Shown in pieces: positions 26,619-35,383 of a stretch of 64,000 bases of DNA (its first letter is position 1; each line of letters opens with the position of its first letter). The stretch is from Desulfoscipio geothermicus (GTDB taxonomy: Bacteria > Bacillota > Desulfotomaculia > Desulfotomaculales > Desulfallaceae). The notes beneath the pieces are model-generated. The model was not told the DNA's origin. It saw nothing but the letters and a program-made list of their open reading frames with translations, and made no database searches. The translations under genes and the position numbers were made by a program. The stretch lies in NCBI GenBank assembly GCA_016841205.1, contig JAENZP010000001.1, positions 496,001 through 560,000 on the forward strand, read 5' to 3'.

Positions 26619-28727
26619 TTATTTGCAATACTCCTCACTATTTTTAATTTGAGCGATATGGTATTTCGCTGCTTTTCGTACAATAGTTGAAGCATCTACT
26701 TCTAACTCTTTAGCCATCTCTCTAGTAGTTCTATTTTTAGCATAAACTTTTTCCAATAGCTGTTTTTCAACACTTTCTATAGCAACCTTTAGCGGAATTA
26801 TACCCGAGACTGTAATATGGGAAGTACTAACATCCAATGTATCCCTCAGATGAGGAGGTAAATCTTCTTTGTTGATTATATTATCAAGTGTAATAACAAC
26901 CAATTGCTCAATAAGGTTTTCTAATTCCCTAACATTGCCGGGCCAGTCATATTGCATGAAAATATTTACTACCCCTGGAGATATCCTTTTATCCATTTTG
27001 TATTTACGGTTAAATATCTGTAGAAAATGAGCTACAAGTGCCGGTATATCTTCTTTCCTATTGCGTAAAGACGGGATCTTTACCGGTACTACATTTAATC
27101 TATAATAAAGATCATCACGAAATTGCTTTTTTTCTACCATTTCTAAAAGATCTCTGTTAGTAGCGGATACAATGCGAACATCAACTTTTTTAAAGCTTTC
27201 TGCCCCAATTCTGATAATTTCTTTGCCCTGTAAAAAGCGCAGAAGTTTTACCTGTAAATTTAACGGCACTTCACCTATCTCATCTAAAAATAAAGTGCCT
27301 CCTTCCGCCATTTCAATATATCCAGCTTTCCCTTGTTTTTTTGCTCCTGTGAAAGCTCCACCCTCATATCCAAACAATTCCGACTCCAACAGATTCTCAG
27401 GAATAGCGCCACAGTTTACCTTAATAAATGGTTTATTATTACGCAAACTATTAGCATGTATTATCTCAGCAATTAACTCCTTGCCGGTACCTGATTCCCC
27501 AGTTATTAATACTGTAGACTCAAATGCTGCCACTCTAATAACCCTATCTATCAGATTCTTCATTTTACTAGAAGTAATTACCATTTTTTCATTACCCGTA
27601 TACTGCATCTTCAAAGTACGAATTTGGCTTTCATAGTGCTGGGTTAGGTTTTCCACCTGTTCAAGTTTTTGTCTTAGTAAATCCAGCTCAGTTATATCCC
27701 TTGTATTACATACAACCCTTGTTATTTCTCCCTTTTTATCATATATCGGAGTTCCCGTAGTTAAGAGATGCTTACCCAACTTACTTACCTGATAAATCGT
27801 CATAGGTTTTTTTTGCTTAAGAACATGGGTAGTTACAGGATCAGAAATAATTTTATCTCTTCTAATGTCCTCCACACTGCGTCCCAGATATTCTTGTGAA
27901 TTTATACCCGTTAGCCGTTCAAACGCCTTATTGTACCTTAAAACACTTCCTTTACAATCGACTACAACTAGCCCATCATAAGATGTTTCCACTATAGCAT
28001 CATTTAATTCCTTAACATTGTGCAGTTCCTTAGATATTTTAACCACTTCGGAAATGTCTTGCAAAACAGCCACCGCGCCGATAATCTTACCGTCTTTTTT
28101 TATTGGCGAGCGGTTAGATATAAAGGAATGGCCATTAAGTTCCACTTTCTTTACGGGATCTTCTTTTCCGTTCTTAACTATGTCCACTAGATTACTAGTA
28201 GGAAGTACTTCTAGTATGTTCTTACCAATAACGTCATTTGCCTTCCTACCAAGCGATTTCTCCGCTGATGAATTCCAAACCTTAATCATTCCTTTTTCAT
28301 CAATTGAAACAATAACATTATGGGCTGAGTTAATGATAGTATCATATTCAAGCGAAATGGTACTGTACGAATCAAAAAAGGCTATGGCTATATCGCCTCT
28401 GGTAACAATACCCACCAACTTACCGTCTTTATCCACCACAGGAAGTCTCGGTACCTTGGAATTTATTACGTCCCCAAATTCATCATCAGAGTGTCCGGTG
28501 TGAATACGTCGCGTCATTAATTCTTCAACTTTAGTATCCAAATTCATACCTTTACTAATAACGCGGTATATGTGGCTCTTAGTAAAAAGCCCAATTAACT
28601 TACCATTTTCATCTAATACCGGCGCCCCATCTATCTTATTTTCTATAAAAATACTTACTGCCTCACCAACAGTTTGAAAAGGACGCAAGGTTATAGGATC
28701 AGTGGTCATAACTTCGCGGATCTTCAT
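26619..28727 (-). CDS. Sigma-54-dependent activator with CBS and PAS sensor domains
   Basis: A 702-residue enhancer-binding protein. Domain order: two CBS repeats (about 1-118), which in other proteins bind adenine nucleotides; two PAS domains (about 125-230 and 245-350); AAA+ ATPase (about 375-615) with Walker [13 protein letters not shown], the sigma-54 contact loop GAFTGAK and Walker [12 protein letters not shown]; a C-terminal HTH (about 650-695) with [20 protein letters not shown]. The GAFTGA loop shows that it acts with sigma-54. It lies directly upstream of the cobO-mutase operon with its sigma-54 promoter and dyads, so it is the natural regulator of that block. The sensed ligand is unknown; energy state via CBS is a possibility. 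Confidence 0.93.
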   Translation of the reverse strand: MKIREVMTTDPITLRPFQTVGEAVSIFIENKIDGAPVLDENGKLIGLFTKSHIYRVISKGMNLDTKVEELMTRRIHTGHSDDEFGDVINSKVPRLPVVDKDGKLVGIVTRGDIAIAFFDSYSTISLEYDTIINSAHNVIVSIDEKGMIKVWNSSAEKSLGRKANDVIGKNILEVLPTSNLVDIVKNGKEDPVKKVELNGHSFISNRSPIKKDGKIIGAVAVLQDISEVVKISKELHNVKELNDAIVETSYDGLVVVDCKGSVLRYNKAFERLTGINSQEYLGRSVEDIRRDKIISDPVTTHVLKQKKPMTIYQVSKLGKHLLTTGTPIYDKKGEITRVVCNTRDITELDLLRQKLEQVENLTQHYESQIRTLKMQYTGNEKMVITSSKMKNLIDRVIRVAAFESTVLITGESGTGKELIAEIIHANSLRNNKPFIKVNCGAIPENLLESELFGYEGGAFTGAKKQGKAGYIEMAEGGTLFLDEIGEVPLNLQVKLLRFLQGKEIIRIGAESFKKVDVRIVSATNRDLLEMVEKKQFRDDLYYRLNVVPVKIPSLRNRKEDIPALVAHFLQIFNRKYKMDKRISPGVVNIFMQYDWPGNVRELENLIEQLVVITLDNIINKEDLPPHLRDTLDVSTSHITVSGIIPLKVAIESVEKQLLEKVYAKNRTTREMAKELEVDASTIVRKAAKYHIAQIKNSEEYCK

Positions 28728-28991
28728 AATTTAAATCACCTTTCCTACTGAAATTCATACAGCAAACTTAAAACTTGTACTAGCCTGGCCTCAACAATTT
28801 AATAATAATTTCGGAATTTAAGATTCACTATGGTTTATTGCAACTTTCGTTCCACATTTTGTGGAACGAACACCTTCCAGATAATGGCGTTCTAAGTTAA
28901 GCTTTTTATTGCAGATGATTAACGTTATATAAACTATAGAAATATTTTTTGATAAAGTAAAGATCCTATCAACTATGACCACTTGGTAATA
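28728..28991. other. Intergenic region with palindrome and possible sigma-54 promoter
   Basis: No gene is supported. A perfect 11-bp inverted repeat, TTCGTTCCACA/TGTGGAACGAA with a 3 nt centre, spans 28846-28870. Overlapping it, the minus strand reads TGTGGAACGAAAGTTGCAAT (plus 28842-28861), which has GG-N10-GC spacing and one change from the sigma-54 -24 box. It would drive the activator gene about 110 nt downstream. Confidence 0.45.
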
Positions 28992-29044
28992 TTTGAGGCT
29001 GCTGCACAACGAGCTAAATTCTTCGTAATGCAGCAGCCTCTTTT
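28992..29044. terminator. Terminator hairpin between cobT and the activator gene
   Basis: Twelve-base arms gaggctgctgca and tgcagcagcctc surround a loop of about 22 nt. The T-run (CTTTTTATT) is on the plus strand; on the minus strand the stem comes right after the cobT stop and is followed by an AT-rich stretch. It probably ends the cobT transcript. Confidence 0.65.
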
Positions 29045-29046
29045 TA

Positions 29047-30093
29047 TTACATTATTACTCCTGCTTCCTCAAATGTGGCCATCTCACTCATAATCCGGGT
29101 AGCCGCTTCAATGATATTAAAAGCTAAAGCAGCGCCGGTTCCCTCTCCGAGACGCAGACGCATCCTCAACATCGGTTCCTTCCCAATGGCCTCCAGCACT
29201 AACCTATGACCCGGTTCTTCAGACAAATGGGATGCTATCATATAATCCTTAACCTGGGGAACTATCTTATAGGCTATTAAAGCAGCAGCTCCTGAAATAA
29301 ATCCGTCTATTACTATTGGAACTTTTCGTACTGCCGCGCCTAAAAATAATCCTGTCATACCTGCTATTTCAAGTCCGCCTACCTTTGATAATACATCTAT
29401 TGGATCAGCAGGATCCGGCTTGTTTACCATTAAAGCGGTTTCAATTACTTTAATTTTATTAAGCACTCCCTCATCATTTAACCCTACACCCCGTCCAACT
29501 ATCGTAGATAAGGGTGCATCAGAATAAAGCCCAAGGATGGCACTGCTAGGAGTTGTGTTGCCTATTCCCATTTCACCGGTAGCTAACAAATTTATACCCT
29601 GGTCTATTTCCCCTTCGGCTACTTCCACTCCTATTTTAATAGCCTGAAGAGCTTCTTCCCTGGACATAGCCGACCCTTTGGCCATATTAGCTGTACCTAG
29701 CCTTACTTTTTCAGAAATCAGGTTTGCGTTATTCAAAGTTGGATCTGCAACTCCTATATCAACAACTTTAACCTGAGCCCCGGCACAACGAGACAATACA
29801 TTTATACCTGCTCCTCCATTTAAAAAATTATATACCATCTGAGGTGTTACAGACTGAGGGGCACAACTAACACCCTCCTCCACCACACCATGGTCACCAG
29901 CCATAACAATTACCATTTTGTTTTCTACCTTGGGCATGACATCGCCAGTAATTCCAGCCAATTGAATAACCAGGTCCTCCAAAACTCCAAGGCTTCCCAT
30001 AGGTTTGGTTAAGTTGTTAAGTCTAGCTGCTGCCTTTTGCATAGCATCGCCATCTAAAGGACCTATGTTTTTTATTAACTGATCAATATTCAT
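29047..30093 (-). CDS. cobT: Nicotinate-nucleotide:lower-base phosphoribosyltransferase
   Basis: Activates the lower ligand base (such as dimethylbenzimidazole) to its alpha-ribotide for attachment to cobinamide. Family segments are VMAGDHGVVEEGVSCAPQ, GMTGLFLGAA-type glycine loops, LLATGEMGIGNTTPSSA and the C-terminal RLRLGEGTGAALAF, which contains the catalytic glutamate. Length (348) is standard. It has its own B12 riboswitch upstream and a terminator downstream, so it is a separate unit from the cobU-cobC operon. Confidence 0.94.
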   Translation of the reverse strand: MNIDQLIKNIGPLDGDAMQKAAARLNNLTKPMGSLGVLEDLVIQLAGITGDVMPKVENKMVIVMAGDHGVVEEGVSCAPQSVTPQMVYNFLNGGAGINVLSRCAGAQVKVVDIGVADPTLNNANLISEKVRLGTANMAKGSAMSREEALQAIKIGVEVAEGEIDQGINLLATGEMGIGNTTPSSAILGLYSDAPLSTIVGRGVGLNDEGVLNKIKVIETALMVNKPDPADPIDVLSKVGGLEIAGMTGLFLGAAVRKVPIVIDGFISGAAALIAYKIVPQVKDYMIASHLSEEPGHRLVLEAIGKEPMLRMRLRLGEGTGAALAFNIIEAATRIMSEMATFEEAGVIM

Positions 30094-30146
30094 TTGCTTT
30101 CCCCCTTAATATTTTTTAATATCTGACCTATACCGGCCATGATAAT

Positions 30147-30180
30147 GCAAAAAATCCGCATCCCAAATGGGTGCGGACTT
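30147..30180 (-). terminator. Terminator of the cobT riboswitch
   Basis: On the minus strand GTCCGCACCC and GGGATGCGGAT pair around ATTT and are followed by TTTTTT. It lies between the aptamer and cobT and is the likely switch point. Confidence 0.8.
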
Positions 30181-30234
30181 TACCATCATCCTTCACAACT
30201 GCCGGCTTATGCGAGAAGCCAACAATGTAATCTT

Positions 30235-30386
30235 ACAGGCAGGTCTCCTGACTCAGGTTCATAGCAGCTTTGTCCCTTCCCCTAAAAAAGAGTGGTATGA
30301 CAATTGCTCCCCAATACAGTGGCGGGTCCGTCCGGGAGTCTCACCCGGTTCCCTATTCTCCAACAAGGTTGGCACCTGTAAAACAA
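30235..30386 (-). promoter_or_regulatory. Cobalamin (AdoCbl) riboswitch upstream of cobT
   Basis: The B12 box GTCAGGAGACCTGCC is seen on the minus strand (plus 30238-30253). The aptamer begins with ACAGGTGCCAACCTTG near 30385, which pairs with the CCTGCCTGT end, and contains the GGGAACCGGGTG and ACCCGCCACTGT conserved cores. Textbook match. Confidence 0.95.
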
Positions 30387-30490
30387 AATATTTGTTTGTT
30401 AAGAAATATAACCCCATTTCCCAGTTATGTCAACTAATTATTTATACCATTTTTTATAGGGATTATTTCCGGCAGACGATTCTACCGTCA

Positions 30491-31123
30491 TTATATTGGC
30501 GGTACCTGCCCCGGCGCAAGATGACTGCAATCGTTATACAACATCAGTATGGCCTTATCCCACTGGTAAAAATCAATTATCGAAAGGGAAGCATTGTCTT
30601 GACGCAGGCGCCAGTACTGGTTTAAATCAATACCAAGCACCGCTGCCACGATACATCTAATAACCCCTCCGTGGGTCACCAACAGCACCTGCCCCTCCGG
30701 GTATTTTTGTATGATAGTTTTAACGGCCTGAACTGACCGTTCCGCCAATTCTACCAGCGTTTCACCCCCCGGCACCCTGTTCTCAAGCGGCCTGGACCAC
30801 CAAGCGGCCGATTCACGGTCGTATTTTTGGCGGATTTCCTCTACGGTCAGCCCTTCCCAGTACCCAAAATTCATTTCTTGCAAATCCGGCACCGCCTGTA
30901 CAGGCTTATTGTGGGGCTTGGCTATAATGTCGGCCGTCTCTCGGGCCCGGGAAAGGCTGCTTGAAAAGAAAGCGGCAAAATTCTGTCCCGCCAAACGTTT
31001 ACTTACTGCTTCGGCCTGCTCAATGCCCTTTTCGCATAAAGGAATATCTACCTGACCCTGAAAACGGGTTTCTTTATTCCAGTTGGTTTCGCCATGCCTG
31101 ACTAAATATAATCTACTAGCCAT
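30491..31123 (-). CDS. cobC: Alpha-ribazole-phosphate phosphatase
   Basis: Histidine phosphatase that removes the phosphate from alpha-ribazole-5'-phosphate or adenosylcobalamin-5'-phosphate, the last step of nucleotide loop assembly. The phosphohistidine motif is LVRHGETNWN at the N-terminus, with the second histidine in LVTHGGVIRC. Length (210) is typical. Start overlaps the cobD end by 8 nt. The family is broad (phosphoglycerate mutase-like), so the substrate rests on the operon context. Confidence 0.85.
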   Translation of the reverse strand: MASRLYLVRHGETNWNKETRFQGQVDIPLCEKGIEQAEAVSKRLAGQNFAAFFSSSLSRARETADIIAKPHNKPVQAVPDLQEMNFGYWEGLTVEEIRQKYDRESAAWWSRPLENRVPGGETLVELAERSVQAVKTIIQKYPEGQVLLVTHGGVIRCIVAAVLGIDLNQYWRLRQDNASLSIIDFYQWDKAILMLYNDCSHLAPGQVPPI

Positions 31124-32219
31124 TGGCTGCCCCTTTCATTATCTCTCTAAGCACCTTCAATAAAACCACATTTTCAGCTCTTGTTCTAACCGCCACCCGT
31201 ATATATTTATTATTTAGCCCATTGAAATTGGCGCAATCCCGCACCAGCACACCTTGCTTGGCTGTTTGGGCCGCCAGTTGAGTAGAGGATATAGTAGAAC
31301 TTTGAATTTTAACCAATAAAAAGTTGGCTTCCCCGATAAAAGCCTTAAGGCCGGGTATCAGTGAAATGGCCCGGTGTAAAAAATCCCTTTCCAGCCAAAT
31401 TAGTTGTCGGGTTTGGGCCATGTATTCTTTATCCGCCAGTGACGCTACAGCCGCGATTTGCGCCAGACTATTTACATTCCACGGGTCCTTGGCGTCTTCA
31501 ATTTTTTTAAAGATTGGTTCACCGGCCATTAATACACCCAACCGCAGGCCTGGGATGCCAAAGAATTTAGTCAAAGAATAAAGTACAATTAAATTAGGGT
31601 AATCATCCAGCAAGGGCAATACTGTAAAATGTTCCTGATGGTGAACAAAATCCATGAAAGCCTCATCCACCACTACGGTGGTACCATGAGTACGAGCCGT
31701 ATCTATAATTGATTGGATAATATACCGTTTAACCGCCCCACCTGTAGGGTTGTTGGGGTTACCAATAAATAACACATCAGCATTGCACAGTGCCTTTTTA
31801 ACCCTGGGTACCGGTAACGCAAAGCCTTCTTCCTCTAACAAGGGCACTTCGTTAACTACGCCCCCGGCGGCGGTAATCGCCGCACCGTACTCCACAAAGG
31901 TGGGGGCGGTAACCACCGCCCGGCGGAAACCCATAACCCGGGCCAAAAGATAGATCAACTCAGAAGCACCATTGCCCAACACCATTTTTTCAGACGCTAC
32001 CTTAAGGTATCCGGTTAAAGCCCCCCGCAGCTCCCTGCAAAGCGGGTCGGGATAATGTCTAATCAGATCAAGGTTATCCTTTATTGCCGCCAGGGCCATG
32101 TGTGAAAGGCCCAACGGGTTGATATTAGCACTGAAATCGTATATTTCCCGGGGGTTACATTGTAAACTGCGGGCGGCACCAAATACATCCCCACCATGTT
32201 TGTATGCGGCGTGTATCAT
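31116..32219 (-). CDS. cobD: L-threonine-O-3-phosphate decarboxylase
   Basis: A PLP enzyme related to histidinol-phosphate aminotransferase that makes aminopropanol phosphate, the linker of the nucleotide loop. YDFSANINPLGLS at the N-terminus is the CobD hallmark; FIGNPNNPTGG and SLTKFFGIPGLRLG (PLP lysine) follow. Length 367. It lies 23 nt after cobS and overlaps cobC. No PduX-type threonine kinase gene is in the window, so the source of threonine phosphate is not shown. Confidence 0.9.
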   Translation of the reverse strand: MIHAAYKHGGDVFGAARSLQCNPREIYDFSANINPLGLSHMALAAIKDNLDLIRHYPDPLCRELRGALTGYLKVASEKMVLGNGASELIYLLARVMGFRRAVVTAPTFVEYGAAITAAGGVVNEVPLLEEEGFALPVPRVKKALCNADVLFIGNPNNPTGGAVKRYIIQSIIDTARTHGTTVVVDEAFMDFVHHQEHFTVLPLLDDYPNLIVLYSLTKFFGIPGLRLGVLMAGEPIFKKIEDAKDPWNVNSLAQIAAVASLADKEYMAQTRQLIWLERDFLHRAISLIPGLKAFIGEANFLLVKIQSSTISSTQLAAQTAKQGVLVRDCANFNGLNNKYIRVAVRTRAENVVLLKVLREIMKGAANG

Positions 32220-32242
32220 TTACATTGCTCCTTAATGTTTTT

Positions 32243-33016
32243 TTATAACCACGGGGCACTAAACAGCCAGGACCAGCAGCCATACAAGGAGATCACCGCC
32301 AGGTAAATTAACAGTTCGGTGGTTTCCGCCGTAGCGCCGTATATATCACCGGTCAAGCCACCCAGTTCGCCCGTCAGCTTGCTGCCCATGAAGTGTACCC
32401 AACCCCACGCAGCCAATAATAATATCAAACCCGCAGCCCAGGCCACCAGAACAGCTAGTATTATTGTACTGCCGGTGGCCCAGATTAATTCCCGCTTTCC
32501 CGTGTACCTGTTATAAAGCGTACCCAGTCCTTCCCGGCGCGCGTAGGGAAAACAAGCAATGGCGTATACCATGGACCACCGGCTGAGCAAGACAGCCAGC
32601 AAGATTGCCTGGTAGATCAAGGGTGCCGGCATAGATAAAAAGGCATTATACTTTAACAACAACAGGCAAACCAATCCCAATACCCCAAAGGCACCAACCC
32701 TGCTGTCCCGCATAATTTCCAGTTTTCTTTCCCGTGGCCGCCCGCTGAAAACACCGTCCACGGTATCCATAAAACCGTCCAGGTGCATACCCCCGGTTAT
32801 CAAGACCATTAGCACTACCAGCAGGGCAGCCACCAGCGGCACCGGAAAAATATACGTCAATAACCTATGGGCCAGCAGAAGCAAGGCACCAATAAGCAAC
32901 CCCACTACGGGGAAAAATACCGATGCCCGGCCAAAGGCCACTTCATTAAAATCGCCTTTATAGATGTTGATTCTGGTCAAATGCTGGAGGGCAAAACAAA
33001 AAGTTCTCAAACTCAC
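32243..33016 (-). CDS. cobS: Adenosylcobinamide-GDP ribazoletransferase (cobalamin synthase)
   Basis: Membrane enzyme that joins the activated corrinoid and alpha-ribazole. Family sequence is clear in LMVLITGGMHLDGFMDTVDG, with aspartates for metal binding, followed by RKLEIMRDSRVGAFGVLGL. Several hydrophobic helices are present (about 30-70, 105-130, 180-205, 235-255). GTG start overlapping the cbiA end by 4 nt. Confidence 0.92.
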   Translation of the reverse strand: MSLRTFCFALQHLTRINIYKGDFNEVAFGRASVFFPVVGLLIGALLLLAHRLLTYIFPVPLVAALLVVLMVLITGGMHLDGFMDTVDGVFSGRPRERKLEIMRDSRVGAFGVLGLVCLLLLKYNAFLSMPAPLIYQAILLAVLLSRWSMVYAIACFPYARREGLGTLYNRYTGKRELIWATGSTIILAVLVAWAAGLILLLAAWGWVHFMGSKLTGELGGLTGDIYGATAETTELLIYLAVISLYGCWSWLFSAPWL

Positions 33017-34398
33017 ACCAGCTCTCTTACCCGCTTAAACCGGGCGCAGGAGTTTAAAAATCCCCGGGCGGCAACCGGCAAACCGGCAAAATGGACATGC
33101 AGATAAGTAGCCAATACATTACCGCCGGCATAACCGTCCGGTCTTCCCGCAAGCTCCCCGGGTTTACGTAACGTAAATGCGGGAGCTAAATTCTGCTCTG
33201 TAACGCTTGAGTAATGAAACTCATGACCATGTAATTCAGTGTCTTTTTTAACCAACACATTGTCCCGTAGTGCCTTGGCTTTAACATAGCCAAGAGCCAC
33301 CCGTTTTCTCTCCATCCGGCAGTGAACAGGCAGTATACCGGCGCCGTTTAGCTTGCGTTCAAAAAAATCAGTTATCGTATTACAGAGATACATCAAACCG
33401 CCACATTCGGCATATACAGGCATCCCACCAGCCACCCGACGCCTTAAATCGTTGATAAAAGTGGTATTAGCGGCTAGCTGCTCCATAAACATCTCTGGAA
33501 AGCCACCGCCTATATACAGCCCGTCCAGCACCTCGGGCAGAAATTGATCATCCAGCGCATTACAGTATACCAGCTCAGCACCCATAGCGGCCATTAGATC
33601 CAGCCCATCCTGGTAATAAAAATTAAAGGCACTATCTCTGACAATGCCCAATCGTACGGGCTCGCCGGGTTCCACCGCAAAAATATGCTGCCGGTCTGTC
33701 AGCGCGGGGGCACTGCGGGCCAAGTTAATCAGCTTTTCCCCGGCTACCCCCCCGGCCACCCGCTGCCCTAATGCCAGCATTACATTATGTAATTGAAAGT
33801 TCTCCAAACTGGGCACCAGCCCCAAATGACGCCGGGGCAGATGTAAATCGTTATCCTGTAATATACCCCCCAGTACCGGTACACCTGTTTTAGCCTCGAT
33901 AGACTCGGTTAAAATGGCCAAGTGCCGGGCACTGCCCACCCGGTTCAAAATAACGCCGGCCAGGGGGATACCGCCGGGCAAATTGGCGTAGCCCCATACC
34001 ACGGCTGCGGCACTACTGGCCATCGACCGGGCGTCCATCACCAGTATCACCGGGCACTGTAGTATTTGAGCCACCCGGGCTGAACTACCCTCTGACGTAG
34101 AGCCAATCCCATCATACAAACCCATGACTCCTTCAATGACACTAATATCCGCACCCACCGCCGAGCGGGTAAACGCCTCTTGAATGCCGGTTTCTCCAAG
34201 AAAAAAGGTATCCAGATTCCTGGAAACCCGCCCGGTAGCTACCTGGTGAAAGCCGGGATCAATATAGTCAGGTCCTACTTTATACGGCTGCACCCGCATA
34301 CCTGCTGCGCGCAGCATGGCCATTACCGCCACGGCCATGGTAGTCTTACCGACACCGCTATGTGTACCGGCAATCATAAGGCGGGGGAAATTGGGCAT
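33013..34398 (-). CDS. cbiA: Cobyrinate a,c-diamide synthase
   Basis: ATP- and glutamine-dependent amidation of the a and c side chains. The N-terminal P-loop-like motif is AGTHSGVGKTTMAVAVM; the C-terminal glutaminase domain has the nucleophile in PVYAECGGLMYL. Length (461) is typical. I chose the ATG at 34398 with AAGG 8 nt upstream rather than the GTG at 34407. Located between cbiB and cobS, sharply overlapping cobS. Confidence 0.93.
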   Translation of the reverse strand: MPNFPRLMIAGTHSGVGKTTMAVAVMAMLRAAGMRVQPYKVGPDYIDPGFHQVATGRVSRNLDTFFLGETGIQEAFTRSAVGADISVIEGVMGLYDGIGSTSEGSSARVAQILQCPVILVMDARSMASSAAAVVWGYANLPGGIPLAGVILNRVGSARHLAILTESIEAKTGVPVLGGILQDNDLHLPRRHLGLVPSLENFQLHNVMLALGQRVAGGVAGEKLINLARSAPALTDRQHIFAVEPGEPVRLGIVRDSAFNFYYQDGLDLMAAMGAELVYCNALDDQFLPEVLDGLYIGGGFPEMFMEQLAANTTFINDLRRRVAGGMPVYAECGGLMYLCNTITDFFERKLNGAGILPVHCRMERKRVALGYVKAKALRDNVLVKKDTELHGHEFHYSSVTEQNLAPAFTLRKPGELAGRPDGYAGGNVLATYLHVHFAGLPVAARGFLNSCARFKRVRELV

Positions 34399-34410
34399 AA
34401 TCATCACCTT

Positions 34411-35382
34411 TTAGTTAATTAATTTTTGTATTGCCCAGGCCAGAGCGGATAAACAAAGCGTGGCCAAGGCTGAAGCCAGATAAAGCATATCCACCGCCCG
34501 GGCAATATGATCAGGCCTGAGTTCTTCCAACGGTTCACCCATATACTGGCGAAAAGAGGCCACTCCACCATAAATATTGCGGCCCCCCAGCCTGACATGG
34601 ATAGCCCCGGCCATAACCGATTCGGGAATACCGCTGTTAGGACTGGGATGCCGGGCAGCATCCCTGCGCCAGGTACTGAGACCCCGCCGCCAATCACGGC
34701 CGGACACCCAGGCAGCCAGCAACAGCGCCAGGCCTGTAAAACGGGCCGGTATATAACCTGCCAAATCATCCAGCCGGGCCGACGCCCACCCTAAATGCAG
34801 GTATTGCTTATTTTTATATCCCAGCATCGAGTCAAGTGTATTCACCGCCCGGTAAGCCATAGCCAGGGCCGGCCCACCAAGGCAAGCATAAAAAAGCGGT
34901 GCCACCACGGCATCATTGATGTTTTCCGCCACCGTTTCCACAGTGGCCCGCACCATCTGCTCACTGTCCATTGTTTCTGTGTCCCGGCCCACTATCCAGC
35001 CAACCCGCCGGCGAGCTGCCGCCTGGTCACCCGCCGACAGCAGCTGCCTTATGGCCCCGGCCGCCTCAGCCAGACCCCGGGCTGCCACGGTGGTGGAAAC
35101 AATCCAGGCTCCCAATACCAGGTAAAGGTAATAATTGGCCTGCCAAGCCACCCACATAATCAGCGCGGTAGCGCCGAAACTCCCCGCGACAACCGCTATA
35201 GTTATTCCCACACCCGCCGTTTTCAGCCCCCCCGGCGATGCAGTAATGCTCCGGGCTACCTTTTCCAGGCGGGTAATGCTCCGGCCGATTAACACTACCG
35301 GGTGAGGCAAACGGGGCGGATCACCCACCAGTAAATCTATTATAAAGCCGAATAAGGTATGTAAAAAAAATGCATGTATCAT
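34411..35382 (-). CDS. cbiB: Adenosylcobinamide-phosphate synthase
   Basis: Membrane protein that attaches the aminopropanol linker to cobyric acid. Family text is visible near the start (FIIDLLVGDPPRLPHPVVLIG) and in VGRDTETMDSEQMVRATVETVAENINDAVVAPLFY (shown in pieces: GRDTETMD, TVAENINDAVVAPLFY). Several hydrophobic helices. The ribosome site is weak, and the start lies 1 nt after the cbiP stop, so it is likely to depend on translation of cbiP. Confidence 0.92.
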   Translation of the reverse strand: MIHAFFLHTLFGFIIDLLVGDPPRLPHPVVLIGRSITRLEKVARSITASPGGLKTAGVGITIAVVAGSFGATALIMWVAWQANYYLYLVLGAWIVSTTVAARGLAEAAGAIRQLLSAGDQAAARRRVGWIVGRDTETMDSEQMVRATVETVAENINDAVVAPLFYACLGGPALAMAYRAVNTLDSMLGYKNKQYLHLGWASARLDDLAGYIPARFTGLALLLAAWVSGRDWRRGLSTWRRDAARHPSPNSGIPESVMAGAIHVRLGGRNIYGGVASFRQYMGEPLEELRPDHIARAVDMLYLASALATLCLSALAWAIQKLIN

Positions 35383-35383
35383 C

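Noticed and set aside
28818-29009. 63-codon open frame on the minus strand
   Set aside because: It spans the perfect palindrome and possible promoter before the activator gene; composition is not protein-like.
34795-35292. Long plus-strand open frame opposite cbiB
   Set aside because: It is antisense to a clear cbiB gene in GC-rich DNA; its sequence is rich in Arg, His and Pro, as expected from a shadow frame.
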